From positions 62,001 through 126,000 of the forward strand of contig CAXBES010000010.1 of assembly GCA_963974915.1 (NCBI GenBank): DNA of 64,000 nucleotides, written 5' to 3'. Made by a program: the position numbers and the translations under genes. Positions within the stretch are counted from its first letter, which is position 1. The number at the start of each line of letters is the position of its first letter. Origin of the DNA: CAXBES01 sp963974915 (GTDB lineage Bacteria > Bacteroidota > Bacteroidia > Flavobacteriales > Flavobacteriaceae). Of this stretch, positions 17,687-27,600 are shown in pieces. Below the pieces are notes generated by a model. It saw only the letters and a list, made by a program, of their open reading frames with translations. It ran no database searches and was not told the origin of the DNA.

Positions 17687-19306
17687 TTATTTTATCAAAA
17701 TCGACTTACTGTAGAATTGTCCGCTAACCGCAATACGATAGACGTATTGCCCATACGATAATCGTGTTTTAGCCTTTGCCTTCACATCTATTTTATGTTT
17801 TCCCGGGAAAAGGATCTCATTGGTAAGTGTAGCAATTTCCCTACCCATAATATCGTAAAGCTTAACATCCACATTTGCCGTAAAGGGCATGTTCATCTCA
17901 ATATAAGTGCTGTGGTTATCGTAAGTTGCGGTATGTGCAAAACGAGTAACATCGTTAAAATCTATAGTTGAAAGTGTCTCGCAACTAAAGCCAAGGTCTA
18001 AGTTTTGGTAGTTCTGATTGAGTAAAATTAGATCGATCACAGATTGGTCTAAACAAAACCAGTCTGTTAGAACTGAAGAATAAACATCCCTGAAATCTGA
18101 GGTAGGGATCAGGTTATCGTTATTGTCCCAGGTAGATAGATCGGGATGTTGCCCAACAAAACCACTTCCTTGAAGGCCTTCGCCAAAGAGCATTACCGGG
18201 GAGGCAGCACCGTGATCGGTTCCATTAGATCCATTTTCATAGGGTCTGCGACCAAATTCGGAAATGGTCATAGACAAAACCTTATCCTGCATTCCTGTTG
18301 CAGAAAGATCGTCGTAGAAGTTTTTTATCGAATTGGAAAGATCTTCCAAAATAGCCCTGTGGTTGTCCGGCTGATTGGCATGCGTATCGAACCCATCTAA
18401 AGTAACCATATATACTTTTGTACCCAAACCACCTTTAATCATTCTCGCTACAATGGCTAACTGACTGGCGAGTTGTTCGTCGCCATAGGAAACCGTATTA
18501 TTCGAAGATAGATAAGCATCATTGATCACCTGTGAATACGTAAAAGTAGTATTGGCCGTTGATCGCATAAATAAAAGTTTGTCTCCATACACACAATCGG
18601 GAATGTCTAATACATCATGGAGAGTTCCATTTGCAGCTACACTGGCTAGCTGATCCGGATTTGCGACCGAAAATGCATAATTACTGTTCTCTCCTTCAAA
18701 AACGAGATTGCCAATACTTCCAATCTGAATTGCCGGCGGAATTGCCGGGGGATTTATTAGATAATCGGGATAGAGGTCTTCAAAGTAACGGCCCCACCAT
18801 CCGGTTGGTTCAAAATTAATGTCTTCGGTGGATGCCCAAATTTCAGAAGAACGAAAATGTGACAAATTTTGTTGCGGGTAACCAACACCATGTACCACTT
18901 TCATTTGTCCGTCACCCCACATACTTTCAAGAGCATTCATATAATTGGGAATCCCGAAGTCTGCATTTAAGTTTATCAAGTCGTTTTGTTGGTGTCTTAT
19001 GGTAGGTCTTAAATTAGCGTAAGTTCCGTAGTCATATACAGGCACAATGGTATTAAGTCCGTCATTTCCACCTTTAAGCCGTATGATCACAAGAATATTA
19101 TCATTTTCTGCCTCTGCCAATGCCACAGACAGTGGTGATGGCTTTGTAGCCGATACTGCAGCCTGCCCAAGCATCATACTTCCGGCACCTGCTAGTCCGA
19201 GTGCTTGTATAAACGAACGTCTGTTCCATGCGGCATGTTCTTGATCGTGAATATGCTTTTCGTCTTTAGACGATTCTTTTTTCGGAATATTGTGGTTATT
19301 ACACAT
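17687..19306 (-). CDS. DUF1501 protein with Tat-like signal and T9SS sorting domain
   Basis: A 539-residue DUF1501 (alkaline-phosphatase/sulfatase-like fold) protein. An RRSFIQALGLAG twin-arginine motif (Arg29-Arg30) precedes a hydrophobic stretch, followed by the DUF1501 body with LVIIRLKGGNDGLNT, FDTHANQPDNH, TISEFGRRPYENGSNGTDHGAASP. The C-terminus (about 460-539) is a T9SS type A sorting domain with VKLYDIMGREIATL and YVYRIAVSGQFYSKSILIK. I chose ATG 19306, seven bases after the DUF1800 stop, rather than an overlapping upstream start. Paired DUF1800-DUF1501 genes are common; the partners presumably act together outside the cytoplasm. Function unknown. Confidence 0.85.
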   Translation of the reverse strand: MCNNHNIPKKESSKDEKHIHDQEHAAWNRRSFIQALGLAGAGSMMLGQAAVSATKPSPLSVALAEAENDNILVIIRLKGGNDGLNTIVPVYDYGTYANLRPTIRHQQNDLINLNADFGIPNYMNALESMWGDGQMKVVHGVGYPQQNLSHFRSSEIWASTEDINFEPTGWWGRYFEDLYPDYLINPPAIPPAIQIGSIGNLVFEGENSNYAFSVANPDQLASVAANGTLHDVLDIPDCVYGDKLLFMRSTANTTFTYSQVINDAYLSSNNTVSYGDEQLASQLAIVARMIKGGLGTKVYMVTLDGFDTHANQPDNHRAILEDLSNSIKNFYDDLSATGMQDKVLSMTISEFGRRPYENGSNGTDHGAASPVMLFGEGLQGSGFVGQHPDLSTWDNNDNLIPTSDFRDVYSSVLTDWFCLDQSVIDLILLNQNYQNLDLGFSCETLSTIDFNDVTRFAHTATYDNHSTYIEMNMPFTANVDVKLYDIMGREIATLTNEILFPGKHKIDVKAKAKTRLSYGQYVYRIAVSGQFYSKSILIK

Positions 19307-19313
19307 GATGTTG

Positions 19314-20783
19314 CTATTTAAGTTGAAATTCAGGCATTGTTGCAATATGCTTTAATAAGAGGGAAACCTGATAGGGCGCTGAAGACCAACTAAGATTCCA
19401 CAGTCCCTGGTCGTAATAATTTTGCGGCACATCCCATTTGAAGATATCTGTGGCGACCGTGTAATCATTTGCGGTATGTAGTGTTTTCGACATGAAATGA
19501 TCTACCATGACCTGAGTGATATACGCAGGGTCGTTACTATCGTTAGAAAGTTCACGAGCGAGATCGACAAAAGAGAACTCATACCCTTCGTTAAAAAGGT
19601 AATCTATGTACAATTCAAAGATCGCCCAACGGCCGGTAAGCGTAGAAGTATTGATCCAGGACTCGTCACGTTGCCATCCCGAAACATCTAGCGGATCGAA
19701 AATATCTTGTCCCATCAAGCTGTTGTAATAGATAAATGCATCAATGATGGTATTGTCGTAAAAAAACTGGGTTTCTTTTAAATAGGACAGGGTAGAGTCG
19801 TACGGACTCTTTATTACAACACCCAATGCACGCTCATCGAAGAAATGTTCACTTTTAAAAAGTTGTTTTAAAACCGGAACCAATTCAAAGTTGTTATTGA
19901 TAAAAGTTGTTGCAAGAGGTTGTATGATATCTGTCTCGATAATTTCATCTACCTCCGGACTCACAAAAAAGCGATATAATTTTTCGCAGATGTAAAATGC
20001 TATTTCATTACCACGTTCCTGAAAGAGAAGATCGATTACCTGGTCATAATCGTAGTTTCCGGTTTGTCCGAAAATAGTTTTTGTACCGCCATCATGAGTA
20101 CTTGGATCGAAATAAATGACGTCGCCAATCTCATCCCAGTGGTTATATCCTGTGAGTGCTCGAGCGGTTTCGGTGATATCGTTTTCGGTATAGCCATTTC
20201 CTTCACCTAAAGTAAAAAGCTCATAAAGTTCACGCGCATAATTTTCGTTTGGGTTAAAATCGGTGTTTTCAAAACCATTTAAGTAAATAAGCATGGCGGA
20301 GGAAATACCAATGGCTCGTGTAAACTCTTTAAAATTACCCAGGGCATGCGTTTGCAGGATGTTGTAATACTGAAATAAATACGGGGAATGCCCATAAACT
20401 TCTAATTCAGTAACAAAATGATTAGACCAGAAAAAAGCTAATCGGCCCCTTAGGCCTTCATTTAAAAAATCATTGACGGCTTGAATTCTCCATTCTTGTG
20501 TAAAGAGTGGGTTTTCGTCATTATAATTGCTATAGTCGTTAAAGGACCAGTACCCCCAATACGGAGCAGGAGTAGTTGGAAGGTTATACGCAGTATCTAC
20601 AAGATCATCAATTAGCTCTCCCGGAGTTAGCGCAAGTGTCGCATCTACCGTGGCAATTGATGCTCCAAAACTGAGTCTTCTAAAAACATGATTAATTTTG
20701 GCAGTATTCCATGGATTCTGTGCAGTAGGATTATAGGTCGCTAAGGTAGAAGCATTGCAGGAGGAGTTTGCAAGTGTTTCCAT
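19314..20783 (-). CDS. DUF1800 family protein
   Basis: A 489-residue DUF1800 protein. Hallmarks: HVFRRLSFGAS near the N-terminus, LAFFWSNHFVTE, NENYARELYELFTLGEGNGYTENDI, and SPYDSTLSYLKETQFF. No signal peptide is visible, which contrasts with its partner DUF1501 protein; it may be exported with it by a piggy-back Tat route or remain inside. It is transcribed first, with the DUF1501 gene seven bases downstream. Biochemical function is unknown for the family. Confidence 0.85.
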   Translation of the reverse strand: METLANSSCNASTLATYNPTAQNPWNTAKINHVFRRLSFGASIATVDATLALTPGELIDDLVDTAYNLPTTPAPYWGYWSFNDYSNYNDENPLFTQEWRIQAVNDFLNEGLRGRLAFFWSNHFVTELEVYGHSPYLFQYYNILQTHALGNFKEFTRAIGISSAMLIYLNGFENTDFNPNENYARELYELFTLGEGNGYTENDITETARALTGYNHWDEIGDVIYFDPSTHDGGTKTIFGQTGNYDYDQVIDLLFQERGNEIAFYICEKLYRFFVSPEVDEIIETDIIQPLATTFINNNFELVPVLKQLFKSEHFFDERALGVVIKSPYDSTLSYLKETQFFYDNTIIDAFIYYNSLMGQDIFDPLDVSGWQRDESWINTSTLTGRWAIFELYIDYLFNEGYEFSFVDLARELSNDSNDPAYITQVMVDHFMSKTLHTANDYTVATDIFKWDVPQNYYDQGLWNLSWSSAPYQVSLLLKHIATMPEFQLK

Positions 20784-20905
20784 AGGCTTTTCTTTTAGGG
20801 TTGGTTTTTGTTAAAAGTACTGAATAATAGTAATTTACATTATTTATGACTTAATTTTAACTTAAAAGTTCAATTAATATTCTCTAGGACGTGTAAATTT
20901 AACAT

Positions 20906-21808
20906 ATGGTTACACCCTTTTCATTAGCCCTTGGAGATACGATCGGGATCATTTCTACCGCCAGAAAAATTACTCGAAACGAGCTTCAGCCTTTTTTAAA
21001 GATCATAGATTCCTGGGGCTTGAAAACGGAACTTGGTAGTACAATCGATGCTGATTTTAACCAGTTTGCAGGTGATGATGTGTTGCGAAGGCAAGACTTT
21101 CAGCGTATGTTAGATGATCCAAATATAAAAGCTATTTGGTGTGCAAGAGGTGGCTACGGAACCGTGCGCATAATTGATCAATTAGATTTTTCAACATTTA
21201 AAAAGAATCCGAAGTGGATTATTGGTTATAGCGATGTTACGGTACTCCATTCTCATATTCATAATTTCGGTATTGAGACACTTCATGCAGATATGGTTAT
21301 GGGACTATCGCTTAAAACGGATGCTACGCGAGATTCGGTTAGAGATGTTATCTTCGGAAGGAAATACGGGATCGAAATTACTTCCGAAGCAAATAATTTA
21401 AACAGAGAAGGGACTGCCAAAGGGCAACTTGTTGGAGGAAACCTGTCACTTTTGTACTCATTGATTGGAAGCTCTTCGGCTCTTGAAACGAAAGGGAAAA
21501 TACTCTTTATTGAAGATCTGGACGAAATGCTGTATCATATAGACCGTATGATGCAAAATTTGAAACGAAATGGTTTATTAAAGGATCTTGCGGGTCTAAT
21601 AGTTGGCGGAATGAGTGATATGAAGGATAATACAATTCCCTTCGGAAAGACTTCCGAAGAAATTATAAAAGAAGCTGTTTCAGGATACGATTATCCGGTT
21701 TGCTATAATTTTCCTGCCGGTCATATTCATGATAACAGGGCTTTAGTCTTAGGAAGGAAAGTGCTTTTGAAGATAGAGAAGAGTAGTATTACTTTGAGTT
21801 TTAACTAG
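20906..21808 (+). CDS. LD-carboxypeptidase (peptidase S66)
   Basis: A 300-residue S66 peptidase. Nucleophile in WIIGYSDVT (Ser109), acid in LFIEDLDEM (Glu203) and histidine in FPAGHIHDN (His273) form the Ser-Glu-His triad; WCARGGYGTVRIID is also family-typical. It cleaves the L-Lys/D-Ala or meso-Dap/D-Ala bond of muropeptides in peptidoglycan recycling. No signal peptide, consistent with the cytoplasmic LdcA type. Divergent from the DUF1800 gene; 72 bases before yraN. Confidence 0.9.
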   Translation: MVTPFSLALGDTIGIISTARKITRNELQPFLKIIDSWGLKTELGSTIDADFNQFAGDDVLRRQDFQRMLDDPNIKAIWCARGGYGTVRIIDQLDFSTFKKNPKWIIGYSDVTVLHSHIHNFGIETLHADMVMGLSLKTDATRDSVRDVIFGRKYGIEITSEANNLNREGTAKGQLVGGNLSLLYSLIGSSSALETKGKILFIEDLDEMLYHIDRMMQNLKRNGLLKDLAGLIVGGMSDMKDNTIPFGKTSEEIIKEAVSGYDYPVCYNFPAGHIHDNRALVLGRKVLLKIEKSSITLSFN

Positions 21809-21857
21809 AATTGAGCTTGGACAAAGTTGTAAACTCTGTCAAAGCGGGATTAAAAGA

Positions 21858-21875
21858 TTCCTGCCTACGCAGGAA
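21858..21875 (+). promoter_or_regulatory. Hairpin directly before the yraN start
   Basis: TTCCTGC / GCAGGAA with loop CTAC, ending five bases before the ATG at 21881. It covers the ribosome-binding region and could damp translation, act as a processing site, or be a small repeat. Not followed by a T-run, so not a terminator. Confidence 0.5.
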
Positions 21876-21880
21876 ATAGT

Positions 21881-22240
21881 ATGGCATATCATAACGAGCT
21901 TGGTAAAATAGGGGAGCAGTTGGCGGTCGATCATCTGCTGCGTAATGGCTATGATATTTTAGATCGAAATTACATTTACCTCAAAGCTGAAATTGATATA
22001 ATAGCCCAGAAGGGTAACTTTATCGTTATAGTTGAGGTGAAGACACGAAATAGTGCCTTTTTTGGAGACCCTCAGGATTTTGTATCGAAAGGAAAGATCA
22101 AACTCTTGGTAAAGGCTGCTAACGAATACTTGATCTCAAATGATATAGAAAAGGAAGTTCGCTTCGATATAATTGCGGTATTAAAGAACAAACAAATCGA
22201 ACAAATTGAGCATTTTGAAAATGCATTTTACCATTTTTGA
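21881..22240 (+). CDS. yraN: YraN/UPF0102 family nuclease-like protein
   Basis: A 119-residue UPF0102 protein. GKIGEQLAVDHLLRNGYDILDRNY and AEIDIIAQKGNFIVIVEVKTR show the restriction-endonuclease-like core (Glu, Asp, then ExK in EVKTR). Homologues are thought to handle DNA, possibly branched or replication intermediates, but biochemical data are thin. It follows the LD-carboxypeptidase and may be co-transcribed with it. Convergent with the HTH regulator two bases downstream. Confidence 0.85.
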   Translation: MAYHNELGKIGEQLAVDHLLRNGYDILDRNYIYLKAEIDIIAQKGNFIVIVEVKTRNSAFFGDPQDFVSKGKIKLLVKAANEYLISNDIEKEVRFDIIAVLKNKQIEQIEHFENAFYHF

Positions 22241-22242
22241 AA

Positions 22243-23079
22243 TTAGTGCATTTCTGCTTGCTTTGTCTTGATCAGCCCAATTACTTTATAAAGAAGAACG
22301 ATCTCTAAGATGATCATTGGAATAAGAAGTACAAACCCAAATGTAGCTAATAGAACTGTTATAAATGTGCCATAAGTTACAATTTCAAAGATGCCAGTAA
22401 CCAGTCCAATTGTACCCAGAGCATGTCTTAATCGTAATATTGCAATACCAAATAATACTCCCACAACACCTGCTGTTATTGATTGAGCGATCATCATAGA
22501 AGAATATATTTCAGCATCGGTAAATAACGATACGATGTCGTATCCATAGAAAATGATACTTACCAATATAAGGATAAAAGACGCGATCTTTAATAAGTAG
22601 TTGCCAAAGATCTTTCCGCAGAGAATAAAGCCTCGTATAAATAATACAAAGGATGTAATCACCACTACTTTTATTGAAATATACACCCAAAGAGGATAAA
22701 GCATATAGTCATCAAAAACTCTTGCCCAATCTGCAGGAAATTCGGCAAATCCAATTAGAAAATAAATAATACCTGCGATCCAGGCAATGTTAAGTTGCCG
22801 GGTTAAGAAGGAGGCTTCTTTAGTGTCGTCTACTTTTAAAAGCATCAATTTTTTAAACTCATTCTCTACCTTAGATTCTTGCCTGTTTAATTGTTCCAGA
22901 TCGAAATCTAAAACCTGCAGAATAGTTTTTACGGTATAGCTTCTTGGGGTAACTTCGCCTGCTTCAATTCGCTGAATGGTACGCACGCTAATATTACATT
23001 GTTCAACCAACTCTTCCTGAGTTAATCCTCGTTGTTGACGCAGTTCTAAGATTTTTTTTCCAAGTTCGGGTTGTTTCAT
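22243..23079 (-). CDS. XRE-type regulator with membrane domain
   Basis: A 278-residue protein from ATG 23079 (an upstream in-frame ATG would add 14 residues unlike the family). Residues 1-60 are a HTH_3 domain: GKKILELRQQRGLTQEELVE followed by CNISVRTIQRIEAG. After a short linker come about six hydrophobic helices (roughly 95-265). So it should be a membrane-anchored DNA-binding protein that senses something in or at the membrane. Targets unknown. It stands alone between convergent yraN and the TlpA-like gene. Confidence 0.8.
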   Translation of the reverse strand: MKQPELGKKILELRQQRGLTQEELVEQCNISVRTIQRIEAGEVTPRSYTVKTILQVLDFDLEQLNRQESKVENEFKKLMLLKVDDTKEASFLTRQLNIAWIAGIIYFLIGFAEFPADWARVFDDYMLYPLWVYISIKVVVITSFVLFIRGFILCGKIFGNYLLKIASFILILVSIIFYGYDIVSLFTDAEIYSSMMIAQSITAGVVGVLFGIAILRLRHALGTIGLVTGIFEIVTYGTFITVLLATFGFVLLIPMIILEIVLLYKVIGLIKTKQAEMH

Positions 23080-23244
23080 AACTGTTCTAAATTTTGATTG
23101 ATGATGCAATACTACAATCACATAGTTTTACGTACAATTATTTGAAGTGAAATTCACCCGACATTCACCCGACATTCCTTTAATAATGCGACTTAACGGC
23201 CTTTTAAGTGTAGTGATTTTTGTAGAATCAGCGTGACGATCATA

Positions 23245-24573
23245 TTATTTGTTGTCTATTATCTTCACAACATCTTCGAGGTGTTCCGGTTTAGCGATTA
23301 TATTTTTATCCTTATCCAGAATGAAATAAGTAGGTGTTGAGATAACATCATACTTATTTCCTATTTCGTTTTCCCATTTACCTAAACCGAGAACATTTAC
23401 GAATTCAGGAAAATCGAATATCTTATTACGCCAGTCATAAGGTTCATCCTCAAGTCCTACTGCGATCACTTTATAATCGCCTTTTTTTAAGTTCTTTATC
23501 TTATCGTGTAAAAGTGGTACTTCCTTTAAACAGTGTGAACACCCACTGCTCCAAAAAACAAGAATGTAATTTTTTGCCTCGTCAATCTTGTGCAGGGAAT
23601 TTTGAAGTGTTCTTCCGTCAATAACTTGCTCCCAGGAAAAATCGGGCGCCTTAGAACCGATAGAAAGGTTTTTAAAAAGGGTTAGTTTTTCTGAAAGTTC
23701 CTTGTCATCAAGTGAATCTGCGATAGGAATCAAGTGCTTTTCGGCTAAATGGTTAGCCGCGTTTATATTTTCATCGTTTACAAGTTCCTGCCATAGATTA
23801 CCCAAAAGGGCTTTTTGATACAGCGAATCTGTGCTTTTAATAGCTAAAGCTACAGCATCAATATTTTCATTATAGCTAACCTTTTTATCTTTTTTAGTTG
23901 AGGTAAAACCTTTAATATAATTTAAGGCTCGCTGGGTTGGAAACCCGGATTTTTGGAGAATAGGATCATTAAAATCAACGTATTTAAAATAGTTTTCTTT
24001 GAAGTTTTTTAAATAGGTTTCGAAATCTAATGACTTCTTTGGAATATACGGTCTGTTTGCCTTTACAAAATTAAAAGCCAAATACCCGGCAGCATCTTTT
24101 TCAAATTGATTCTGAATCAACTCTAAATTTACAAATGCTTTTTGCACATCCGGCGAACCCTGTGGTGATTCCTGATAAGCCAGACCCACCATTTCCTGAG
24201 CTTCACTCATAACCGATTCATAAGCCGACAGAAGGATGTTTTCTTCCGAAGAATGAAAAGAAAGTCCGTTATCGGCACTAAAAGTTAGTTCAATATTCTC
24301 TGTTCCATTGTAAATAATATCAAAATTGTATATCTCTTGTGGCAAGGCATATACAAGGCGATATACTCCTGTAGGCACAGATTTATCAAGCTCTAAGGTG
24401 AAAGTACCATCTTCTTTAACCTGTGTATTAGCTGTGTAAAACATGTGCTCCGGCTCTATTCTATAAAGGATAGCCCATTTGTATTCTTCCGCGGGAGTAA
24501 AAGTTCCCTTGATGGTGTGTTGTGCATATGTTAGCACCGGGAATAAAATGATTAAGAGTAATTTTTTATACAT
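23245..24573 (-). CDS. TlpA-like periplasmic thioredoxin
   Basis: A 442-residue protein from ATG 24573 (an in-frame GTG two codons earlier is less likely). Sec signal peptide 1-18. The N-terminal half (about 19-105) is a beta-rich domain like the DUF4369 modules common in Bacteroidota TlpA proteins, the middle is helical, and residues about 305-442 form a TlpA/AhpC-like thioredoxin fold with CSHC (Cys345, Cys348) in FWSSGCSHCLKEVPLL and the cis-proline in STPTYFIL. It probably reduces disulfides or supports cytochrome maturation in the periplasm. A TATATTTG-like element read leftward (24579-24586) lies unusually close to the start. Confidence 0.85.
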   Translation of the reverse strand: MYKKLLLIILFPVLTYAQHTIKGTFTPAEEYKWAILYRIEPEHMFYTANTQVKEDGTFTLELDKSVPTGVYRLVYALPQEIYNFDIIYNGTENIELTFSADNGLSFHSSEENILLSAYESVMSEAQEMVGLAYQESPQGSPDVQKAFVNLELIQNQFEKDAAGYLAFNFVKANRPYIPKKSLDFETYLKNFKENYFKYVDFNDPILQKSGFPTQRALNYIKGFTSTKKDKKVSYNENIDAVALAIKSTDSLYQKALLGNLWQELVNDENINAANHLAEKHLIPIADSLDDKELSEKLTLFKNLSIGSKAPDFSWEQVIDGRTLQNSLHKIDEAKNYILVFWSSGCSHCLKEVPLLHDKIKNLKKGDYKVIAVGLEDEPYDWRNKIFDFPEFVNVLGLGKWENEIGNKYDVISTPTYFILDKDKNIIAKPEHLEDVVKIIDNK

Positions 24574-24621
24574 ATTCACAAATATAATTTAAAGTATGAT
24601 TCGCTTCAGTTTATCCAATAA

Positions 24622-27600
24622 TTAGACCATAAAAGATTTTAATGCCTGTAAGGCTTTGTTAATTGATGTAATTCTATCAAATGTAAGCATTAACCTCAAG
24701 CCGCTTCGAGTTTGTTTTTCCTTCATTGTAACAGCATTGGGATGCGATTGTACATACTGTAGAACCTTAGTGAACGCCTCACTCTGATAGAAAGCACTTT
24801 GTTGATCACTCACAAAATAACCTACTAATTTACCTTTTTTCATCACAACACGTTCGAGACCCATGACAATTGCGATCCATTTAATACGAACGCTGTTAAA
24901 GAGATCTATCGCAGATTGTGGTAATTCTCCAAATCGGTCTACGAGTTCTTGCTCAAATTTTTGAAGTGCAGCTTCGTCTTTAATTTCGTTTAGCTTAGTA
25001 TAAAGATTAAGACGTTCGGTGATGTTATTCACATAATCATCGGGAAACAATAACTCGAAATCGGTATCGATCACGGTCTCTTTTACAAAGTTCTTTTTCT
25101 CGTGCTCCGTTCCTTCATAGAGGTGTTTAAACTCCTTTTCTTTTAGTTCGTCTATGGCTTCGGCTAAGATCTTTTGATAGGTGTCAAAACCAATTTCGTT
25201 GATGAAACCACTTTGTTCTCCCCCTAAAAGATCACCGGCACCCCTTATTTCAAGATCCTTCATGGCAATGTTAAGTCCGCTGCCCAACTCACTAAATTGT
25301 TCTAATGCCGTAATACGTTTACGGGCATCTTCTGTCATTGCCGAATAGGGAGGTGTTATAAAATAACAAAAAGCCTTTTTATTACTTCTTCCTACACGCC
25401 CTCGCATTTGATGGAGGTCTGAAAGACCAAAATTGTTCGCATTATTAATAAAAATGGTATTTGCGTTGGGCACATCCAGCCCACTTTCAATAATGGTTGT
25501 TGATACCAAAACATCAAATTCATTACTCATAAAAGCGAGCATTAATTGCTCGAGTTTCTTCCCTTCCATTTGCCCATGTCCAATCCCTATCTTTGCATCC
25601 GGACAAAGACGTTGTATCATACCCGCTACTTCTTTAATGTTCTCTATTCTATTGTGCACAAAAAATACTTGTCCGCCACGCGAAATCTCATATCTAATAG
25701 CATCTCTTATGGTTTCTTCGGAAAAACGAATCACATGGGTTTCTACGGGATACCTATTGGGAGGCGGGGTAGTAATAACTGAAAGATCACGAGCTGCCAT
25801 TAAACTAAACTGAAGCGTTCTGGGAATAGGCGTCGCCGTAAGCGTAAGCGTATCTACATTTTCTTTGATGGTTTTTAACTTATCTTTTACAGCAACCCCA
25901 AATTTCTGTTCCTCGTCGATGATAAGGAGTCCGAGGTCTTTAAATTCAACCGATTTGTTCACTAATTGGTGGGTTCCGATCACGATATCGAGTCTTCCAC
26001 TCTTCAGGTCTTCCAAAACGGTACGGCGTTCTTTAGCAGTGCGAAACCGGTTTAAGTAATCAACTCTAACCGGCATTTCTGCCAATCTTTCAGAGAATGT
26101 TTTATGATGTTGAAACGCCAGAATGGTCGTAGGCACGAGGATTGCAACTTGTTTACCATTATCTACGGCTTTAAAAGCTGCTCGAACAGCAACTTCTGTC
26201 TTTCCGAAGCCAACATCCCCACAGACAAGGCGATCCATCGGTCTTTCATTTTCCATATCGCGTTTAACGTCTTCGGTGGCAGTTGATTGATCCGGGGTAT
26301 CCTCATACATAAATGAAGATTCCAATTCTAACTGCAAATACGAATCGGGGTCATAGGCAAATCCCTTTTGTAATCGGCGTTTGGCGTAAAGTTCAATTAA
26401 ATTAAAAGCTATTTCTTTTACCCTCGTTTTGGTCTTTTGCTTGAGTTTTTTCCAAGCAGCACTTCCCAGCTTGTAGATCTTAGGTGTTGTGCCATCTTTA
26501 CCGTTGTATTTTGAAATTTTATGTAGGGAGTGAATGCTGAGGTAAAGAATATCGCGCTCGCCATAGATTAGTTTTATAGCTTCTTGTTGTTTACCTTCTA
26601 CCTCGATCTTTTGGAGCCCTCCAAATTTGCCAATCCCGTGATCAATATGAGTTACATAATCACCAACCTCTAAATTGGTTAGTTCTTTTAAAGTGATCGC
26701 TTGTTTCTTAGCGTATCCATTCTTAAGCTGGAACTTATGATAGCGCTCAAATAATTGATGATCTGTATAGCAAACGTTCTTGTTTTCGTCGTCAATAAAG
26801 CCCTGGAATAACGGAAAAACCACGGTTTGAAATTGATCTACTTTTTGCTGGGCGTCTTCAAAGATGTCATGGAAACGCTTCGCCTGTTGCTCACTACTAC
26901 AAAAAATATAATTGGTGTAACCCTTCTCTGTATTTTCATTCAAATTTTCGATCAGCAAGTTGAACTGTTTATTAAATGAAGGCTGAGGTTTTGTGTGGAA
27001 TGTAATATTGCTATTTTGCGATGAATCTCCTTTATTATTAAGTACTACTGTATTAAACTCGACTAATTGAGATTTTAATAGTTCGGAAGTACAGAACAAT
27101 TCGGCCGGCTCACTCATTCTTACTTCTCCGGTCTGTTGTTTAAAAGCTTCTGTGGCTTTTTCAAACAATTTGTCGACACTGGTACTTAATAATTCTTCAT
27201 TTTTAAGAAAGATAACCGTTTTGGAAGCGATGTATTTAAGGAAGCTCTCTCTGCTTTCTTCCATCATTTTGTTTTCCACATTCGGAATGATAGAAACCTT
27301 TTTTACTTGTTCCAGTGAGAGTTGAGTCTCTACGTCGAACGTTCTTATGCTGTCAACATCGTCACCAAAGAATTCAATTCTATAAGGTTCATCGTTGCTA
27401 AAAGAAAAAACATCTAAAATACCCCCGCGAACAGAGAACTCGCCGGGTTCAGTTACGAAGTCGGTACGCTTAAAGTTATAGGCGAATAAAACTTCATTCA
27501 CGAAATCGATAGATAAATCGTCGTTTACGGCAATTTTTAAAGTGTTTTTCTCTAATTCCTTTCGTGTTACCACCTTTTCGAAGAGCGCTTCGGGGTAGGT

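Noticed and set aside
17519..17761. A rightward open frame of about 80 codons across the GC-rich element
   Set aside because: It has no protein-like composition or motif, overlaps the DUF1501 3' end and is explained by the folded GC-rich element lacking stops.
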